From an uncultured Gammaproteobacteria bacterium (lineage in GTDB: Bacteria; Pseudomonadota; Gammaproteobacteria; Eutrophobiales; Eutrophobiaceae): a stretch of 64,000 nucleotides of DNA. This document shows positions 20,349 through 29,441 of the stretch, piece after piece. Where the stretch lies: contig CATOTD010000001.1 of the NCBI GenBank assembly GCA_951812995.1, positions 186,001 to 250,000 on the forward strand. The letters are read 5' to 3'. The notes below the pieces were generated by a model. The model ran no database searches. It was not told the origin of the DNA and saw nothing but the letters and a program-made list of their open reading frames with translations. Within the stretch, counting starts at the first letter, position 1. The number at the start of each line of letters is the position of its first letter. A program made the position numbers and the translations under genes.

Positions 20349-21638
20349 GGAAGCCTCTAAAAACCGTACATTTTGTGGTACGATCTGATTCACTTGATGT
20401 GGGAGGATTTTGTTTATGCACGCACCTGGATTGTTTGATTTGACGGATCATTTGGCGCGGCTTTCGGCGATGGGAGATCCGCTTGAGGTTTTGGAGCGGC
20501 ACGTTGATTTCGAAGTGTTTCGCCCAGTTCTTGTTGAAGCGCTTGGCTATGGGGAACGTCCCAAAGGTGGTCGCCCACCCTATGATGCCGTTGTGATGTT
20601 CAAGGTGCTGGTGTTGGCCTTGATGCACAATCTGAGCGATGAGCGGATGGAGTTTCTCATTCGTGACCGTTTCAGTTGGCTACGGTTCCTGGGATTTCAA
20701 ATCGGGGAGCCAACACCTGATCAGAAGACGATCTGGCTTTTCAGAGAGAAGCTGACCCAGGCGGGTGTCTGCAAGGCCCTGTTTGAAGCTCAGCTGTGCG
20801 CGCGGGGATACAAACCCACCGGCGGTCAGATTGTGGATGCCACGTTGGTCTTTGCCCCGCGCCAGCGGATGACGAAAGCAGAGAAAGCGCGCGCCAAGGC
20901 AGGTGAGGCCGCGTCTGACATCTGGCCCGATGATCTGTCCAAGGCAGCGCAGAAAGACACCGATGCGCGTTGGACGGTCAAGTATTCAAAGGCCAAGACG
21001 ACCAAGGAGGGTGAGGAGGATACTGGCCTTGTCGATATTTCGGTTCCGCACTTTGGGTACAAGAACCACGTGTCCATTGACCGCAAATGGCGCTTCATCC
21101 GGGGTGAGACTGGCACGAATGCGGCTCGCTACGACGGGCATGAACTCTCCTCGGTTCTGGACGAGACAAACAGCTCGAAGGCAGTTTGGGCCGATACCGG
21201 GTACCGCTCGGCCAGGAATGAGGCTTGGCTGAAGGCGCAAGGGTACCGCTCACATATCCATCGCAAGAAGCCACGCGGCAAACCCATGGCCAGGCATATT
21301 CGCCGGGGCAACGCGATACGCTCCGCCATCCGCGCCTGTGTGCGGCTACGAGAAAGGGCCCATGGCTCTGACCATCCGCTCAATCGGCCAAACCCGTGCG
21401 AAGGCCCGCATGACCATGGCCAACCTGAGCTACAACTTCCGCCGTCTCATCTTCCACGAGCGACGACAGGCCACAGCCTGACTCCGCCCAAATTCCGGAA
21501 ATACCCGCCCTGGCAGACCCAAACAGCGCAACACAGCCTCAAATACCACCGACCTTGACCTTCACACCCGCTATGCGGGTGACAACGACTGGTGCTCGCA
21601 TCAAAATCCATCCAGAATCAGCGTTGTTCGAGGTCTCC
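20349..21638 (+). mobile_element. IS-D1, IS5-family element
   Basis: About 1290 bp with inverted ends GGAAGCCTCTAAAAACCG and (inward) GGAGACCTCGAACAACGC. It carries one DDE transposase. The second copy is IS-D2 at 52574-53872. It is noticeably GC-richer than neighbouring host genes, suggesting an origin outside this lineage. Confidence 0.85.
20410..21481 (+). pseudogene. IS5-family transposase (IS-D1), frameshifted
   Basis: The frame starts near 20410 (MHAPGLFDLTDHLARLSAMG). It shows the family pattern: GGRPPYDAVVMFKVLVLALM, LGFQIGEPTPDQKTIW, IVDATLVFAPRQRMTK (first catalytic Asp) and VWADTGYRSARNE (second). After AIRACV the frame is lost; the proper ending GYEKGPMALTIRSIGQTRAK and MTMANLSYNFRRLIFHERRQ is in another frame, with its stop at 21481. 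A short deletion removed codons around the expected EHVF motif that supplies the catalytic Glu. IS-D2 has the same lesion. Confidence 0.85.
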
Positions 21639-21667
21639 AATTGGTTAAAATAAGGCGTTATCGATCA
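21639..21667. other. Short spacer between IS-D1 and repeat P2
   Basis: Non-coding spacer; nothing recognised. Confidence 0.4.
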
Positions 21668-21795
21668 GGCTAGGTCGGATCGAGTGTGGGTTGAGATGGG
21701 CCGGGTTGGGTCAAGCTGGAGCCAGGCTGAGTCGGATGTGGTTGGGTCAAGCTGGGTCGGGCGTGGGTAAGTAACTTTAGTGCAAAGGTCTCAGA
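21668..21795 (+). repeat. G-rich pentanucleotide array with conserved tail (copy P2)
   Basis: Degenerate GGGYY pentamers (GGGTT, GAGAT, GGGCC, GGGTT, GGGTC) from about 21668 to 21768, then the tail AAGTAACTTTAGTGCAAAGG ending TCTCAG. GGG-ttgagat-GGG-cc-GGG-tt-GGG at 21688-21710 fits a G-quadruplex pattern. It lies in the gap before the TonB-operon TPR gene. Confidence 0.7.
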
Positions 21796-21951
21796 ATATA
21801 TGCGATAGAAGATAAAACAGCACCATTTTTCAAACTTAGCCTTAAAGAAGTAAGGCAACAAGGCATAGCGTGATGATTTATAAAAGATTATGCTTCTGAT
21901 TTGAGGGCAATTATTTTAATCTTGACAAACTTGCTTTAATTAAACGTTTTT
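21796..21951. other. Intergenic downstream of the TonB operon
   Basis: AT-rich, non-coding; no gene or strong hairpin terminator recognised. Confidence 0.4.
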
Positions 21952-23361
21952 CTATTTAGTTTCAGTCGATTTTTGTGGTTGAGTACTCTGCATTTGGTCT
22001 TTTAGCAAATTGCCCCCTATAGCTTCAGTGTTATTATCATCGGCTTCTAATGTTTCTTTTGTTTTTTCTGCCAATTGAAACTTACTCGCCTCTAATGCCT
22101 TGAGGCGTTCTATTTCACGCAAAGTATAATTTTCCCATTTACGTGCATCACTAAAACTTTTCTTGGACTGTTTCGCTCGTCGAAATGCCTGCAACGCGTC
22201 TTCAAAACGCTTTATATTAAACAACGCCATGCCCATTAACATCAGGTTGCTATCTTTACGTTTTAGACCACCCTTCTCATCAGCCTTTTTTGCCGCCGCC
22301 GCCGCCTGCTTAAAATCACCTGCATCAAAGTGCACACCAGCCAAACGTGCGTAAAGAATACCTTTGTCAGATAACGTTGCTGCTTTTTCTAAACTCGGTA
22401 TCGCTTTTTTATGTTCATTCGCCTGTGCCCAGGCATTGGCCAGCGTCTCCACGTTTTTGGGAGAACTTTTAATCAAACCTTGTCGCATGCCGGTTTCGAT
22501 AATCTTGCCCGCTTTGTAAGGGATTTCTTGGCCGAGATACATATAAGCGAGGTTCAATATTTCGGATTCTTTTTCCAAACCACCATGCAGATAGATAGCA
22601 TCATAGGCAGTCAGCCGTTTACGCTCATTATTCAATTCACCATAAAGCCCCGCTATTTGTTTTAAGTAGACGAGTTTCGGAAAATGCTGTAGCAACTCTT
22701 TATAAGTAAGTAAGGTATTTTTATTGTCTTTCTTCTCAAAATAGATGGCAACTTTCATCCGCAACCAATTCTCTTTTATCGGTTTACCATCAGCCTTTTC
22801 TATTTCCATTGCTTTTAATAAATTCGTTAAGGCAGGATTATAAGCACTGCTTTGGAAGTAGGCTTGCGCCAGCATGATGTGTGCTGTCGCTGTTGGCTTG
22901 GGTATTTCCTTTAACCACGCTTCCATAAAACTAATGACAGATTTATAATCTTCTATCTGAAAATAAAGCTGTGCCAAGGTGTATTTGGCCGTTAACTTCA
23001 AACCATCTGGTGCCTCAGGTTCAGCAATTATTTTTTTATAAGCACCGATCGCATCTTTGTATTTTTCCTGACTTGCATAAATGAAAGCATAGAAATTCAG
23101 CATCTGGCTTTTTGCATAACCATTTAATTTATCGCTATTTTTAATGCTATCCAGTGTTTGTATTGCTTCATTATATTGACCCGTTTCTGTTAATTCCTGA
23201 GCCTTGGTCAACACTTCAAAGGTCTTCGCATCAATCGCCCCCGTAGCTTTCGTATCGTCTTTTCTTGCAAGTGCTGCTGGCGACAAAAACAAGAATGTTA
23301 TCAACAACAAAACGATAAATTGATACAAAATGTAATAACGTGAATTTGAATGCCCATTCAT
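21952..23361 (-). CDS. Periplasmic TPR protein of the TonB2-type system
   Basis: A 469-aa protein with a signal-anchor start (FIVLLLITFLFLSPAALA) and many tetratricopeptide units through about residues 50-420, for example GQYNEAIQTLDSIKNSDKLN, EKYKDAIGAYKKIIAEPEAP and KRFEDALQAFRRAKQSKKSF. The C-terminus is Glu/Thr/Gln-rich. It is the last gene of the DUF3450-ExbB-ExbB-ExbD-TonB-TPR operon. Such TPR proteins accompany TtpC-type TonB systems of marine gammaproteobacteria and are thought to scaffold the periplasmic side (inference). Confidence 0.88.
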   Translation of the reverse strand: MNGHSNSRYYILYQFIVLLLITFLFLSPAALARKDDTKATGAIDAKTFEVLTKAQELTETGQYNEAIQTLDSIKNSDKLNGYAKSQMLNFYAFIYASQEKYKDAIGAYKKIIAEPEAPDGLKLTAKYTLAQLYFQIEDYKSVISFMEAWLKEIPKPTATAHIMLAQAYFQSSAYNPALTNLLKAMEIEKADGKPIKENWLRMKVAIYFEKKDNKNTLLTYKELLQHFPKLVYLKQIAGLYGELNNERKRLTAYDAIYLHGGLEKESEILNLAYMYLGQEIPYKAGKIIETGMRQGLIKSSPKNVETLANAWAQANEHKKAIPSLEKAATLSDKGILYARLAGVHFDAGDFKQAAAAAKKADEKGGLKRKDSNLMLMGMALFNIKRFEDALQAFRRAKQSKKSFSDARKWENYTLREIERLKALEASKFQLAEKTKETLEADDNNTEAIGGNLLKDQMQSTQPQKSTETK

Positions 23362-23378
23362 AATTTTATGGTTACCAA

Positions 23379-23999
23379 CTATTTTTCTAATTGGAAAGTA
23401 ATCTTTGTGCGTACGCCCCTTACTTCTATGGGTTGGCCGTCTACGACACGCGGTTTGTATTTATAACGCAAGGCCGATTTGATCGCGGCGTTATCAAAGA
23501 TTCTTGTCGGTTGGGACTCAACGACCACCACATCTCTAACGGTCCCTTGTTTGGTCACGATATATTCTAAAATAACGTACCCTTCCCGGCCTTGACTCAA
23601 TGCACGTCTAGGGTATATCGGGGCAACCTTAACAATAGGTAAGTACTCACCATCAGTGGCTTGCAATCCGGCACCAATATTCAAATCTAATTGTGTTTGT
23701 ATCTTGCCGGGTGCGCCGACTTGACCCACGGCCGCATTACCATCCACTTTGTCAAAGTCTTGCTCTGGAATTTCCGGTGGTGGGGTCTCATCAACTTCCG
23801 GTTTTTCCGGTTTTTCTATGAGTCGCTGGATTTCTATTTCGACTTCCGGCATATGAATATCGGGTAATTTAATCCGTTTTTCTGAGTTAAGATTTTTGTC
23901 TGCAAATTCAATCAAGGCCACCATCAAGGTTAACAACAACAAGGTTGCCAAAGCCGCTTGCGGAATAACAAATAGGGTTCTTAAAAAATGTCTCATCAT
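23379..23999 (-). CDS. tonB: TonB energy transducer
   Basis: A 206-aa protein with one N-terminal membrane helix (VIPQAALATLLLLTLMVALI), a periplasmic Pro/Glu segment (EKPEKPEVDETPPPEIPEQD) and a C-terminal TonB domain: YLPIVKVAPIYPRRALSQGR, EGYVILEYIVTKQGTVRDVV, ALRYKYKPRVVDGQPIEVRG. The YP motif used for contact with TonB-dependent receptors is present. The short Pro-rich linker is typical of TonB2. ATG start at 23999. The stop is 18 bp from the TPR gene. Confidence 0.93.
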   Translation of the reverse strand: MMRHFLRTLFVIPQAALATLLLLTLMVALIEFADKNLNSEKRIKLPDIHMPEVEIEIQRLIEKPEKPEVDETPPPEIPEQDFDKVDGNAAVGQVGAPGKIQTQLDLNIGAGLQATDGEYLPIVKVAPIYPRRALSQGREGYVILEYIVTKQGTVRDVVVVESQPTRIFDNAAIKSALRYKYKPRVVDGQPIEVRGVRTKITFQLEK

Positions 24000-24042
24000 T
24001 ATTTAAAGGTTCAAAATCTACCAATAGCGACTTGTCAACTTA

Positions 24043-24459
24043 CTATTGTTCGGTCGTCGCGAGCGATACTTTCTCATGCGCTACCACTTCTCTCGCTGCA
24101 TCCAGAACGCCTGTAAATGTTTTGATAGAAGCCAATTCATCCGCCTGGATAACCACACCTCCTTCTGGATTCTCGGCATGCAAGCGTTCGATGTTGGCGC
24201 GCACTGAACGGATATCAACCCGACGTTTATCAATCCAGATACTATTGTCGGCATTAATCGCCACCAGAACGGTGGTGTTGTCTTTTTGATCTGCAGTATT
24301 GGCATCCGGACGGTTGACTTCAACACCTGTTTCTTTAATGAAAGTCGCCGTGACAATAAAGAATATTAGCATGATGAACACGACATCTAGCATCGGTGTC
24401 AGATCAACCGCACTCTCGTCTTCGCCATGGGTATCGGAACTAAAACTTCGTCTTCTCAT
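24043..24459 (-). CDS. exbD: ExbD biopolymer transport protein
   Basis: A 138-aa inner-membrane protein with one N-terminal helix. The proton-path Asp lies in AVDLTPMLDVVFIMLIFFIV (D of MLDVVFI). The periplasmic domain follows, with NRPDANTADQKDNTTVLVAI and VVIQADELASIKTFTGVLDA. It works with ExbB to couple the proton gradient to TonB. Starts ATG 24459; sits between the small ExbB and TonB. Confidence 0.93.
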   Translation of the reverse strand: MRRRSFSSDTHGEDESAVDLTPMLDVVFIMLIFFIVTATFIKETGVEVNRPDANTADQKDNTTVLVAINADNSIWIDKRRVDIRSVRANIERLHAENPEGGVVIQADELASIKTFTGVLDAAREVVAHEKVSLATTEQ

Positions 24460-24473
24460 AATTTTATCCTGTA

Positions 24474-25004
24474 TTAATGATCCAGGGTTAAGTGTTCTTC
24501 AATCAATTTACGTTCGCGTGTCGCTTTTTGTGTGATATAGATATTGGCAAATACACCCGATAAGGCCGCCACCATCCCTGCCATGGTAGGAATCGTCGCA
24601 CGCGATACACCCCCCGCCATTGATTTGGCATCGCCACCACCGGTAATCGATAGCACCGTAAATACATCTATCATGCCAGTGACCGTGCCGAGTAAACCAA
24701 ACAAGGGACAAAGCGCAATTAACGTTTTTATCAAGGGTAGATTTTGGTTTATTTTGATATGCGTCTCGGAAATCAATTTGTCACGGATGGCATGTGCATA
24801 CCAGGAAGTACGCTCCTTGCGTGCTTCCCAGGTCGCCACCACTGCTTGTGCATCAGACTGATAACCAAAAAAATAATACCAGCTACGTTCCAACATCAAT
24901 GTCCATAGAATGAAGGTCAATGCCGCAATCAAATACAACACCGGGCCACCGGCGTTAAAAAAATTATTAATGGCTTCTAATGCATCAAGTAAATACAAGG
25001 TCAT
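24474..25004 (-). CDS. exbB: ExbB/TolQ/MotA proton channel (ExbB2 type)
   Basis: A 176-aa three-helix protein. The first helix is GPVLYLIAALTFILWTLMLE; the conserved channel block is LIALCPLFGLLGTVTGMIDV, with VSRATIPTMAGMVAALSGVF in the third helix. The short length matches the ExbB2 component of TonB2 systems. Fourteen bases separate it from exbD downstream and about 27 from the large ExbB upstream. Confidence 0.92.
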   Translation of the reverse strand: MTLYLLDALEAINNFFNAGGPVLYLIAALTFILWTLMLERSWYYFFGYQSDAQAVVATWEARKERTSWYAHAIRDKLISETHIKINQNLPLIKTLIALCPLFGLLGTVTGMIDVFTVLSITGGGDAKSMAGGVSRATIPTMAGMVAALSGVFANIYITQKATRERKLIEEHLTLDH

Positions 25005-25031
25005 GACTAAATCTCCCGGTTTAACTTGCCG

Positions 25032-26411
25032 CTATCGCCCTGATCGTTCTGCCACAATACCCGCACTTTGTTCTTCGAGCACATGCAACAGTTTCCGCGC
25101 TTTACTGTTTAGCAGTGTGTGCATTAATAAGGTAGGAATCGCAACAATTAAACCCAGCACGGTTGTTACCAATGCACTGGAAATGCCCCCAGCCATTGCT
25201 TTCGGGTCGCCCGCACCATAGATGGTAATCGCCTGGAAAACGATAATCATGCCTGTAACCGTACCTAAAAGACCTAATAATGGTGCTACCATGGCAATGA
25301 TCTTGAGTAATGATAACCCCGATTGAATTTTAGGGCTTTCTTTCAATATCGCTTCGCCTATTTTCAATTCTAAACTCTCGGTATCTGAGGCTTTGTTGTC
25401 TTCAGCAACCCGAAGAATACGCCCCAAGGGATTGTTCGTTTTGATTTCTTTGCGCTTCAATTGACTGCTTATTTTCATGGAAATCAAACTCAACATAAGA
25501 AAACGCCACGCGGCAACCAACACAGCAAAGGCACCTACAATGGTAATAATGAACCCAACCTGACGTCCCTGTTGCCAACGCTCTTCCAAAGTGGGTGTAT
25601 TTATAATCGCCTTTAAAAAGCCCCCGCCAGCAGCACCGGTCGGATCAAGACCAACCGGAATAACATCACCCGAGGAGGAGGCTTGCAATTTTTTAGCACT
25701 TTGCAAGAGACCCTGCGGCTGTCTAGGCAATACTGAGACACTACGTGTATCCGCGTCATAAGCTAAATAATCGCCCTTTGAAACCAGATTAAAAAGCCCT
25801 ATGCGAACGACTTCGCGTGCCTTTTCTGTTCCTACCACGGTACCGTATTTCACAATTCTACCAGACTCAGTCATCTCTCGATGCAATTCAAACCAAACAC
25901 GTTCGATTTCTTCCAAGGTTGGTAAGTCTGCATCACTGTTCATTTTTTTAATCAGGCTATTTAAAAACAGTTCCCTATCTCTAAATTGGCTCGTGGTAAT
26001 TGAGTTGCGAAAACGACTACGCATATCACCCGCGGCACCTGTTAAATGACCGAATAATTCTTTTAACGAGCCTAAGCGTTCGTTACGTTGTTGCCGTTTT
26101 TCTTCAACCAACAGTTCATTAGCATTAAAACGTTGCTCAAGCAGCTCACTTTTTGCTTCTAGTGACCGCACGTCCATCATGGCTTTTTTTATACGTGCCT
26201 CTTGTTGTTGCCTCTCCGCAATAAAGGCTTGCTCGCGTTTTTTATTATCTGCCGCATCTTTTGAACGGCCTTCTTTTACCTGTTGCAGTAATTTATTCAT
26301 TGATAAATCATCATCCGCCGCCATCGTGATGGAAGGCATACCTATCGCTAACAAGAATAGAACAACCGGTGTGATGATTGAATAGTGTGCTGTTGCAACT
26401 TGGTTTTTCAT
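25032..26411 (-). CDS. ttpC: TtpC-like large ExbB/MotA-TolQ-ExbB protein
   Basis: A 459-aa protein with a signal peptide (IITPVVLFLLAIGMPSITMA) and a periplasmic coiled-coil region rich in K/E/R/Q at about residues 35-120. A C-terminal proton-channel domain (VGFIITIVGAFAVLVAAWRF; IAMVAPLLGLLGTVTGMIIV; SSALVTTVLGLIVAIPTLLM) follows. This architecture is that of TtpC, the extra component needed by Vibrio TonB2 systems. It overlaps the DUF3450 gene by 4 bp. Confidence 0.88.
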   Translation of the reverse strand: MKNQVATAHYSIITPVVLFLLAIGMPSITMAADDDLSMNKLLQQVKEGRSKDAADNKKREQAFIAERQQQEARIKKAMMDVRSLEAKSELLEQRFNANELLVEEKRQQRNERLGSLKELFGHLTGAAGDMRSRFRNSITTSQFRDRELFLNSLIKKMNSDADLPTLEEIERVWFELHREMTESGRIVKYGTVVGTEKAREVVRIGLFNLVSKGDYLAYDADTRSVSVLPRQPQGLLQSAKKLQASSSGDVIPVGLDPTGAAGGGFLKAIINTPTLEERWQQGRQVGFIITIVGAFAVLVAAWRFLMLSLISMKISSQLKRKEIKTNNPLGRILRVAEDNKASDTESLELKIGEAILKESPKIQSGLSLLKIIAMVAPLLGLLGTVTGMIIVFQAITIYGAGDPKAMAGGISSALVTTVLGLIVAIPTLLMHTLLNSKARKLLHVLEEQSAGIVAERSGR

Positions 26412-27187
26412 TGTGCCTCCTCCGGTGCTGTGATGGGCAGGGTTAAAATATTGATCGATGCCTGTTTTTTGGCCATTTTTATACCCTGACGTATCGCATT
26501 ACGATAAACAACATTGTCGAGTAATTCCCAGTTTTTGTTCTTATTATTCCAACGTGCTGATGTTTTCGTGTCCTTGGTTTGACAGACCATGGCAGTACGA
26601 CCAATGCGTAAGACATCAACTTCCTGTTGACTGCCATTTAAAGGCACAATGGCTTGGTAGCTATCAATTTTACGGCCGTATTCGTTTTCAATTTGATAGG
26701 CTTCAATCACTTGACGAAATTTTTCTGCAACATCAACGTCGGCAGCAGCCAGGTTATCGCGTATAAAAGCCAATCGTTCTTGGCGTTCTTCAATATGAAA
26801 TGGCAGATCTAATCCAACAAAATCTTCCAAACTGTTTGTCATCTTGGTAACCAATGGCAACATTTGTCGTTCAATTAAAGCCACCTGTGCAATGGATTCA
26901 TCAAAACGTGTAATGAGGTCTTCTTGACTCGCAACCTGTGTTGCAAGTTGTTGATTATATGCCTGCAACCCTTCAATCTGTTTTAATAAGGCACGGTATC
27001 GAATTAAACGTTCCTGCGCACCTTCAACAATTTTGTCTATATTCTTTTGGGATATTTCAGCTTCTTTCAGTTTTTGTTCTCCCGTAGCCTGCACTTGCTC
27101 TAAATTGGCCGCACTGGTGTTAATAAAAAACACTGTGGAGAATATCAAAAATATATGTTTTATATAATGATCGATTAGTTTAGTCAT
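26408..27187 (-). CDS. DUF3450 periplasmic coiled-coil protein
   Basis: A 259-aa protein with an N-terminal hydrophobic segment (HIFLIFSTVFFINTSAANLE) serving as signal peptide, then a long helical region (about residues 30-110). The family core includes GLDLPFHIEERQERLAFIRD and EYGRKIDSYQAIVPLNGSQQ, with VDVLRIGRTAMVCQTKD. It is the first gene of the TonB operon and is a standard partner of TtpC-type systems; its exact function is not established. Start ATG 27187. Confidence 0.9.
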   Translation of the reverse strand: MTKLIDHYIKHIFLIFSTVFFINTSAANLEQVQATGEQKLKEAEISQKNIDKIVEGAQERLIRYRALLKQIEGLQAYNQQLATQVASQEDLITRFDESIAQVALIERQMLPLVTKMTNSLEDFVGLDLPFHIEERQERLAFIRDNLAAADVDVAEKFRQVIEAYQIENEYGRKIDSYQAIVPLNGSQQEVDVLRIGRTAMVCQTKDTKTSARWNNKNKNWELLDNVVYRNAIRQGIKMAKKQASINILTLPITAPEEAQ

Positions 27188-27263
27188 AAGTTATTGCCTT
27201 TTTATTACTGGTTAATTATTCAAGTCATTTAATTTTCTGCTGTACATTAGTCCATACCCTAGC

Positions 27264-28066
27264 CTATGCCCTAGGCTCCAAGTTACCGAGTTCCTGAAAA
27301 TAATTCAATACATGTGGATTAGATAATGCTTCTTTATTATTAATCTCTTCATGATGCACACATTTTTGTACGGTCGTTTCTGCAATCTTACCACTTAAGG
27401 TTCGGGGAAGATCCGACACTGCTATAATTCGGTTCGGGACATGCCTTACTGTCGTGTTTTTTGTATAGTCAATTTAATCCGCTCGGATAACTCATCATTA
27501 AGGTTAAGTCCAGGTGTCAGAATAACAAACAGGACGATTCGTACATCTAAACTGGTTTTCTCTGGTGCAAAGGGTGAGCCATCATAAAGAACGACCTGAC
27601 AACCGCTATAAAGACCACTGACCAACCAGTGCCACATCATCCAGCCACAGGTCGTAAAATAAAATAATACATCATCGCGGCTTATGTCTGTACGCAAAAA
27701 ATGTTCCTTACTGTGTTGCAATAGGGTGCCACCTGCGCCATGCACAATACACTTGGGTTTCCCCGTGGTACCAGACGAGTACATTTGATCTTGTTGTTCA
27801 GCACTATGCCCAACCGTAAACGAAGTGCTACCGATAGCTTCAATCCATGTATACACCGTAACCGGAAATTGATAATAAATTTGCTGTTTGTAATCGATGT
27901 CAATGTGCGCGAGAATTAAAGCCCATTCATTAAAAAATAGATTTTTTGTGAATAATCTAAATATGGGTTCCCTACCCTTTTCAAACCAGACTGGCAGCAC
28001 CGTATTGCTAATATGTTGCAAACCATCCGATTCGGAAATGCGTGGTTCAATATTTATACTCAACAT
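27264..28066 (-). pseudogene. Acetoacetyl-CoA synthetase relic
   Basis: The minus strand carries the AMP-forming ligase motif [20 protein letters not shown], then [20 protein letters not shown] and [11 protein letters not shown], characteristic of acetoacetyl-CoA synthetase. The frame breaks in an A-run near 27455. The C-terminus continues in another frame as RHVPNRIIAVSDLPRTLSGK, then HEEINNKEALSNPHVLNYFQ, ending at TAG near 27264. The N-terminal two-fifths are missing or degenerate. In life the enzyme would activate acetoacetate. It lies just downstream of an HMG-CoA lyase relic, so this was a leucine/ketone-body pathway locus. Confidence 0.85.
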
Positions 28067-28092
28067 TTTTATACCTTAAAGATAGGCGACAT

Positions 28093-28295
28093 TCAATGCC
28101 TGGCTATGGCCGTTTTCGCTCTTGAAGTTCTACCGAGTTGTTGGCTGATATAATTCCCGGCTGCAATCAACTTATTCAGATCAACACCTGTTTCAATACC
28201 CATTCCCTGTAACAGATACAATACATTTTCGCTGGCTACATTGCCAGAAACACCCTTGGCATAAGGGCACCCACCTAGACCCGCCGCGACCTTGA
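28093..28295 (-). pseudogene. HMG-CoA lyase C-terminal relic
   Basis: The minus-strand frame begins AAGLGGCPYAKGVSGNVASE, continues NVLYLLQGMGIETGVDLNKL and ends QQLGRTSRAKTAIARH with TGA at 28093-28095. GGCPYA..G.SGN is the HMG-CoA lyase (MvaB) catalytic-Cys region. Everything N-terminal to it is replaced by the G-rich repeat P3. Normally the enzyme cleaves HMG-CoA to acetoacetate and acetyl-CoA, which fits the neighbouring acetoacetyl-CoA synthetase relic. Confidence 0.85.
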
Positions 28296-28412
28296 CCGAC
28301 TATGCCCAACCCAGCGTGACCCAGCCCAACCCGCTGCGACCCAGCGCGACTCACGTCCGACCCAGATCGATCCAGCTTGACTCCGCTCAACCCAGCCCGA
28401 CTCCGTTCGACC
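28296..28412 (-). repeat. G-rich pentanucleotide array (copy P3)
   Basis: On the minus strand GGGYY-type pentamers (GAGTC, GGGCT, GGGTT, GGATC, GGGTC) run for about 115 bp and abut the HMG-CoA lyase relic directly. CCC runs at 28305-28332 give the minus strand the pattern GGG-tt-GGG-ct-GGG-7 nt-GGG-tt-GGG, a G-quadruplex candidate. The conserved tail of P1, P2 and P4 is absent. Confidence 0.65.
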
Positions 28413-28445
28413 ACAAACCATGAACGCCTTCATAAATACCACGGG

Positions 28446-29441
28446 CTAGAATATGCGTATTGATGAGCTTTTAAAGCTGATCCAGACATCGGCACCTATC
28501 GACAAACCTAATTTTGCAAATGCCTTATGCGTCACTATTGTCTGAAAGGTTTCACCCGCTTCCACACTGATCTTGACTTGCTCGATCTCTTCAACCAAAC
28601 CGGTTATTTTTCCCCGAAAACTATTTTGCATGCTGGAATCAAGTTTATGGTTTGACAGCACAATTTGTTTTGAATCAATAGCGATATTCTCCGCATGACT
28701 TACACCTTCAGGGAGAATGATTAGTTGTTTGCCTGTATTGAAACTGTGCTTTTCAAAATCAAGATCGCCACTAAAAAGATTGATCGCCTGCGATGTAAAT
28801 ATATTCCCCTTTATCGCGCTGAAGACAGCATCTGCCAAGTGTTGCGCCTGATATTGATTATGCGTAGTAAAGACTATAGTTTTACCAAAATCATCTTTCA
28901 ATTTTAAAATTAATTGTTCTAGTTCATAGATGGATTTTTTATCCAGATGCGTAAAGGGTTCGTCAAGTATTAACACCTCTGGTGCCAAGACCAGCACTTG
29001 TCCAATGGCAACTTTTTGTGCCTCACCCCCAGATAAGGTCCTTGCATCACGATTTGAGAGTGCCGCTATGCCTAATAATTGCATTACATCGAACACTTTT
29101 TTTATACGTGTTGCTTTATCAATATGTCGTAGCTTTAACCCCAGCTCGATATTTTTGAATGCCGTACCAAGCAACAAATAGGGGTTCTGCTGTATATAAC
29201 CAACAGTCCTTTTGAATGTTGCAATATTATTTGCAGACAGTGGCTCTCCATCATAATGAAGAGAACCACTGTGAGGGTGGATCATAAAAGAAAGTATATT
29301 CAGCAAGCTGGTTTTACCCGAACCATTAGGACCAACAATGGCCGTGATATTTGCTTTTTTTATTTCAGCACATACATCAACGAGACTAAAATGCGCATCA
29401 TAATTAAAGTTAACATTTTTTAATGTATACAGATTGGTCAT
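28446..29441 (-). CDS. tupC: Tungstate-type ABC transporter ATPase with C-terminal TOBE/Mop domain
   Basis: A 331-aa ATPase. Walker A ITAIVGPNGSGKTSLLNILS, Q-loop GYIQQNPYLLLG, signature RTLSGGEAQKVAIGQVLVLA, Walker B PEVLILDEPFTHLDKKS and switch His TIVFTTHNQYQAQHLAD are present. Residues about 265-331 (NSFRGKITGLVEEIEQVKIS onward) look like a TOBE/Mop oxyanion-sensing domain, which would let cytoplasmic tungstate or molybdate inhibit uptake (inference). It overlaps tupB by 4 bp. Confidence 0.88.
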   Translation of the reverse strand: MTNLYTLKNVNFNYDAHFSLVDVCAEIKKANITAIVGPNGSGKTSLLNILSFMIHPHSGSLHYDGEPLSANNIATFKRTVGYIQQNPYLLLGTAFKNIELGLKLRHIDKATRIKKVFDVMQLLGIAALSNRDARTLSGGEAQKVAIGQVLVLAPEVLILDEPFTHLDKKSIYELEQLILKLKDDFGKTIVFTTHNQYQAQHLADAVFSAIKGNIFTSQAINLFSGDLDFEKHSFNTGKQLIILPEGVSHAENIAIDSKQIVLSNHKLDSSMQNSFRGKITGLVEEIEQVKISVEAGETFQTIVTHKAFAKLGLSIGADVWISFKSSSIRIF

